Positions 61,449-64,000 of a DNA stretch of 64,000 nt are shown here, one piece after another. Under the pieces are notes generated by a model. The model was not told the DNA's origin. It made no database searches and worked only from the letters and a program-made list of their open reading frames with translations. Numbering within the stretch: position 1 is the first letter of the stretch; each line of letters opens with the position of its first letter. The DNA is taken from positions 372,001 through 436,000 of the forward strand of contig NZ_JAANTH010000001.1 in the NCBI RefSeq assembly GCF_011734195.1, given 5' to 3'. The DNA is from Halobacterium sp. R2-5 (GTDB lineage Archaea > Halobacteriota > Halobacteria > Halobacteriales > Halobacteriaceae). The position numbers and the translations under genes were made by a program.

Positions 61449-62477
61449 TCACCACGTCTCCGCGCGCGGATGGTCGCTCGTCCGGAACGGCGCCGGGACG
61501 CCGTTCGTCCACAGCGTCCGCCCGAGCCAGTAGCCGAGGTGCCAGCCCGCGCGGTCGTGGCCGTCCGCGGCGACGACGACGCGGCCGTCCGTGAAGTACT
61601 CGGGCGCGCCGTCGTCGTCGACGTCCGGACCGTCCCAGTCCGCGCACGACGTCGCCGCGCCGTAGACGTCGCAGTCTACGGACTCCCGCAACGACACCAC
61701 GACGTCGGCGTCTGCAGCGTCCTCGACCACCTCGACCGTGGGCGGGTTGGCGACGGTGTCGTTCGCGCCGCGCTCGTAGTACGCGGCGGCCGCCTTGACC
61801 TGCTCACGCGCGGCCGCCGCCCCGTCCTCGGCGTCGACAGCGACCCGCAGCGTGGTCGACGCCCACGGGTACGTGCGGTCGGCTCCGTCCGCCACGTCGT
61901 CGGGCGCACGCGCCGAGAAGTTCTGTGCCATCACGTTCTGCGGCCCCTCGCCGTGCCGGAACCCGAGCACGTGTCCGAACTCGTGTTTGAGAATCCGCTT
62001 CGTCGTCCCCGGCGCGTGCCCCGCGCGCACCTGCACGGTGACGCTGTCGGTCACCGTCGCGTTCGTCGGCACGACCGGCGCGCAGCCGAGCGCGACGTCG
62101 TTCTCGTGGACGCGGCACCGCTCAACGGCCGCCACCACCTCCACGCGCACGTCCGCGTCACTGGCGTTCTCGACGACCTCGAACTCCGGTCGGTAGCGGC
62201 CCCCCGGGTAGACCGCGTGCTCCCAGAACGTCAGGGTCTCCCGGAGCTCCGGTCGCACGTCCAGCTCCCAGCCGACCCGGTCGTCGACCGCGACCGTAAC
62301 CGGGCCCGGCCCCCACGGGCTCGTCTCCCGGTCGACGGACCGGTCCGGCACCTCGAACGGCGCCTCCGTGGTTGTCTCCGTGGGCTCGATCGGGTCGGTC
62401 CGCACCGGCTGCACAGTGAGACACCCGGCGCTCACGACGAGCGCGAGCACCGCCAGCGCCACCACGCCGCGCGCCAT
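61449..62477 (-). CDS. Lipoprotein metzincin-type protease
   Basis: 342 residues. Signal peptide with lipobox 'VVSAGC' (Cys19). Zinc motif His165-Glu166-x2-His169-x5-His175 in 'HEFGHVLGFRHGEG' and Met183 in 'QNVMAQNF' form a metzincin site. A second part (about 205-320) repeats a similar fold without the motif. Probably an extracellular membrane-attached protease; substrate unknown. Starts at ATG 62477, no operon partner. Confidence 0.82.
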   Translation of the reverse strand: MARGVVALAVLALVVSAGCLTVQPVRTDPIEPTETTTEAPFEVPDRSVDRETSPWGPGPVTVAVDDRVGWELDVRPELRETLTFWEHAVYPGGRYRPEFEVVENASDADVRVEVVAAVERCRVHENDVALGCAPVVPTNATVTDSVTVQVRAGHAPGTTKRILKHEFGHVLGFRHGEGPQNVMAQNFSARAPDDVADGADRTYPWASTTLRVAVDAEDGAAAAREQVKAAAAYYERGANDTVANPPTVEVVEDAADADVVVSLRESVDCDVYGAATSCADWDGPDVDDDGAPEYFTDGRVVVAADGHDRAGWHLGYWLGRTLWTNGVPAPFRTSDHPRAETW

Positions 62478-62808
62478 CGTCTCGGACCTGTCGCGTGGCC
62501 CGCATTAACGTACCGCTCGCCCACGGGCTGACGCAGCGAATCTAGGACTGGTCCGCAGCCCGATCTCCACCCACCGCTCGCCGGTGGCGTGCTGAGCGAA
62601 GTGCGCTCGCTAGGACCGAGTGAAACCGCGGGTTTCGCGAGGGTCGCCAGACTCGCGACGCGAGTCTGGCGGGATTCGAACCCGGAGGAAGACGATCGCT
62701 CACTGCGTTCGCGCTGCGTCTTCCAGGGCTGCAAATCCCGACTCGTCCACTACACTGCTTCGACGCGAAGCGACAGAGCCGTCGCTTCGCGGTCGAGATT
62801 CGGAGAAG
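62478..62808. other. tRNA-like fragments and hairpin cluster
   Basis: 331 bases without a gene. A T-arm-like CGGGATTCGAACCC (reverse orientation, 62670-62683) and a forward GGGCTGCAAATCCC followed by ACTCGTCCA (62726-62749) look like ends of decayed tRNAs. Three hairpins follow one another: 13+13 bp with one central base (62645-62671), 8 bp (62687-62694 with 62717-62724) and a 14-bp arm pair (62761-62774 with 62781-62795). A long open frame here is artefactual. Confidence 0.5.
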
Positions 62809-62880
62809 TGGACTCGCTGGGATTTGAACCCAGGGCCTCTTCCTTGCGAAGGAAGCGATCTACCACTGATCTACGAGCCC
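62809..62880 (-). tRNA. tRNA-Ala (anticodon CGC)
   Basis: 72 nt on the minus strand fold into a full cloverleaf. The acceptor stem GGGCTCG pairs with CGAGTCC and contains the G3-U70 wobble that identifies alanine tRNAs. D arm GATC, anticodon stem CTTCC with loop TTCGCAA (anticodon CGC), T arm CTGGG-TTCAAAT-CCCAG, discriminator A. CCA is not encoded as a separate end. Lies 127 bases beyond the stop of the uS10 gene. Confidence 0.96.
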
Positions 62881-63007
62881 GCACCCGATCGAAGTCGACG
62901 GACGTATTTCAGACTTCTGTTTCACGGGCCGTCCGTCAGGGCCTGTCGAACCACGGCGCCGCCGCTGGGACGCGTGAATAAGCGGGAGGAGCGTGTGAAA
63001 GCCCGCG

Positions 63008-63316
63008 TTAGTCTTCGAGGACGATCTCGATGCTGACTTCGTTGGGAACCTGAATCCGCATCAGCTGGCGGAGCGCGCGTTCGTCCGCGTCGATGTCGAT
63101 GAGACGCTTGTGGACGCGCATCTCCCAGTGCTCCCACGTGGCCGTCCCTTCGCCGTCGGGGGACTTCCGCGAGGGGACTTCGAGGGTCTTCGTCGGGAGC
63201 GGGACCGGCCCACTGAGTTTCACGCCGGTCTTGTCCGCGATCTCCCGGACGTCGTCGCAGATGTCGTCGAGGTCGTCGGGATTGACGCCGGCGAGACGAA
63301 CGCGTGCCTGCTGCAT
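63008..63316 (-). CDS. rpsJ: 30S ribosomal protein uS10
   Basis: 102 residues of archaeal S10: '[20 protein letters not shown]', '[13 protein letters not shown]', '[26 protein letters not shown]' region, '[13 protein letters not shown]'. It sits in the small-subunit head. It begins 3 nt after the stop of EF-1alpha, the usual haloarchaeal order, so both form the end of a translation operon. Confidence 0.97.
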   Translation of the reverse strand: MQQARVRLAGVNPDDLDDICDDVREIADKTGVKLSGPVPLPTKTLEVPSRKSPDGEGTATWEHWEMRVHKRLIDIDADERALRQLMRIQVPNEVSIEIVLED

Positions 63317-63319
63317 GGA

Positions 63320-64000
63320 TTAGGCTTCGTTGACGTCCAGGACCTTGCCGGCGGCGATGGTCTGACCCATGTCGCGGACGGCGAACGAGCCGAGCTCCGG
63401 AATCTCGGAGGACGGCTCGATGCTGAGGGGCTTCTGCGGGCGCACGGTGACGACCGCGGCGTCGCCGGACTGGATGAAGTCCGGGTTCTCCTCCTGGGTC
63501 TCGCCCGAGGAGGGGTCCATCTTCTTGTCGATGGACTCGATGGTACACGCGACCTGCGCGGTGTGCGCGTGGAAGACCGGCGTGTAGCCCGCGGTGATCA
63601 CGGACGGGTGCTGCATGACGACGACCTGCGCGGTGAACGTCTCGGCGACCGTCGGCGGGTCGTCGGCCGGGCCACAGACGTCGCCGCGGCGGATGTCGTC
63701 CTTGCCGATGCCGCGGACGTTGAACCCGACGTTGTCACCGGGCTCGGCCTTCGGCACCTCTTCGTGGTGCATCTCGATGGTCTTGACCTCGCCACCGACG
63801 TCAGACGGCTGGAAGCTGACGTTGTCGCCCGTGTTCATCACACCGGTCTCGATACGTCCGACGGGGACGGTACCGATGCCGGAGATGGTGTAGACGTCCT
63901 GGATGGGGAGACGGAGGTCGGTGTCCGTCGGCGGGGACGGCTCCGGGAGGTCGTTGAGGGCCTCCAGCAGGGTCGGGCCGTCGTACCAGGGGGTGTTGTC
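63320..64000 (-). CDS. Elongation factor 1-alpha, C-terminal part (5' end outside window)
   Basis: The frame is open to the window edge; about 226 residues are visible, domains 2 and 3 of EF-1alpha. Landmarks: '[20 protein letters not shown]' (domain 2), '[21 protein letters not shown]', and '[21 protein letters not shown]'. The GTPase domain lies beyond the edge. It delivers aminoacyl-tRNA to the ribosome. Stops 3 nt before rpsJ. Confidence 0.97.
   Translation of the reverse strand, partial: DNTPWYDGPTLLEALNDLPEPSPPTDTDLRLPIQDVYTISGIGTVPVGRIETGVMNTGDNVSFQPSDVGGEVKTIEMHHEEVPKAEPGDNVGFNVRGIGKDDIRRGDVCGPADDPPTVAETFTAQVVVMQHPSVITAGYTPVFHAHTAQVACTIESIDKKMDPSSGETQEENPDFIQSGDAAVVTVRPQKPLSIEPSSEIPELGSFAVRDMGQTIAAGKVLDVNEA

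Noticed and set aside
62589-62981. Open frames over tRNA-Ala and the tRNA-like fragments
   Set aside because: They translate the tRNA itself and hairpin DNA; basic, low-complexity product.

Overview
This window is chromosomal DNA from an extremely halophilic archaeon (class Halobacteria). The DNA is very GC-rich, nearly every protein is strongly acidic, and the core genes are archaeal: NOG1-family and EngB-family GTPases, RLI/ABCE1, Sec61-beta, PdxT, Cys-type Thi4, a ThiD-ThiN fusion, F420 reductase NpdG, archaemetzincin, SepF, uS10 and EF-1alpha. PGF-CTERM and Tat-lipobox proteins and many leaderless genes with a TATA-like box 25-30 nt upstream also fit. A place in or near Halobacterium is an inference from gene content and order.

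Layout. 1-5.7 kb: end of an eIF2B-family gene, EngB, SIMPL and DUF389 proteins, a NOG1-like GTPase, a small membrane protein. 5.7-8.0 kb: minus-strand run Sec61-beta > PdxT > DUF151 nuclease > HisE > hydrolase. 8.2-12.4 kb: thioredoxin, SLC13 permease, and a Pit phosphate transporter behind an unusual two-TM protein with a four-residue repeat. 12.7-17.6 kb: thiamine operon (Thi4, ThiDN) converging on UPF0146-HAD-NpdG, then archaemetzincin. 17.8-21.4 kb: secreted protein, RLI/ABCE1 with an EMC6-like partner. 21.6-25.6 kb: sugar/glycosyltransferase operon and a DUF4397 lipoprotein. 25.7-31.8 kb: winged-helix regulator, PIN-ATPase-KH protein, two peptidases, a dehydrogenase. 31.9-39.8 kb: two small zinc proteins, a UvrD-like helicase coupled to a degenerate M24 protein, riboflavin synthase, PrsW, FAU-1, NifU-like protein. 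39.9-47.2 kb: LVIVD surface protein, ROK kinase, AIM24, stress protein, SDR, YbaK, hydrolase, LURP-one-like protein. 47.3-54.6 kb: UvrA, HNH nuclease, LUD protein, geranylgeranyl reductase, YgfZ-like protein. 54.6-62.5 kb: zinc-ribbon protein, DUF5611, SepF, a thiosulfate/sulfur-relay operon (YeeE, TusA, rhodanese), DUF1028, PUA protein, RNase R, lipoprotein metzincin. 62.6-64 kb: tRNA-like debris, tRNA-Ala(CGC), uS10 and EF-1alpha.

Most genes are housekeeping and packed tightly. Several convergent pairs overlap at their stop codons, three of them through one CTAG read on both strands. The unusual material is mainly between genes. A hairpin repeat family lies just after the stops of engB, amzA and uvrA. 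The 3' ends of RLI (two copies) and an SDR gene (three copies) are duplicated around T-rich segments that share a motif. A long structured hairpin after the ROK kinase resembles the right end/omega-RNA of a lost IS1341-type element. Among proteins, the most notable are a winged-helix-HNH nuclease whose N-terminus resembles the DpnI C-terminal reader, the tetrad-repeat membrane protein beside Pit, and the pseudo-M24 protein fused by context to a helicase. No complete insertion sequence, CRISPR array or prophage is visible.
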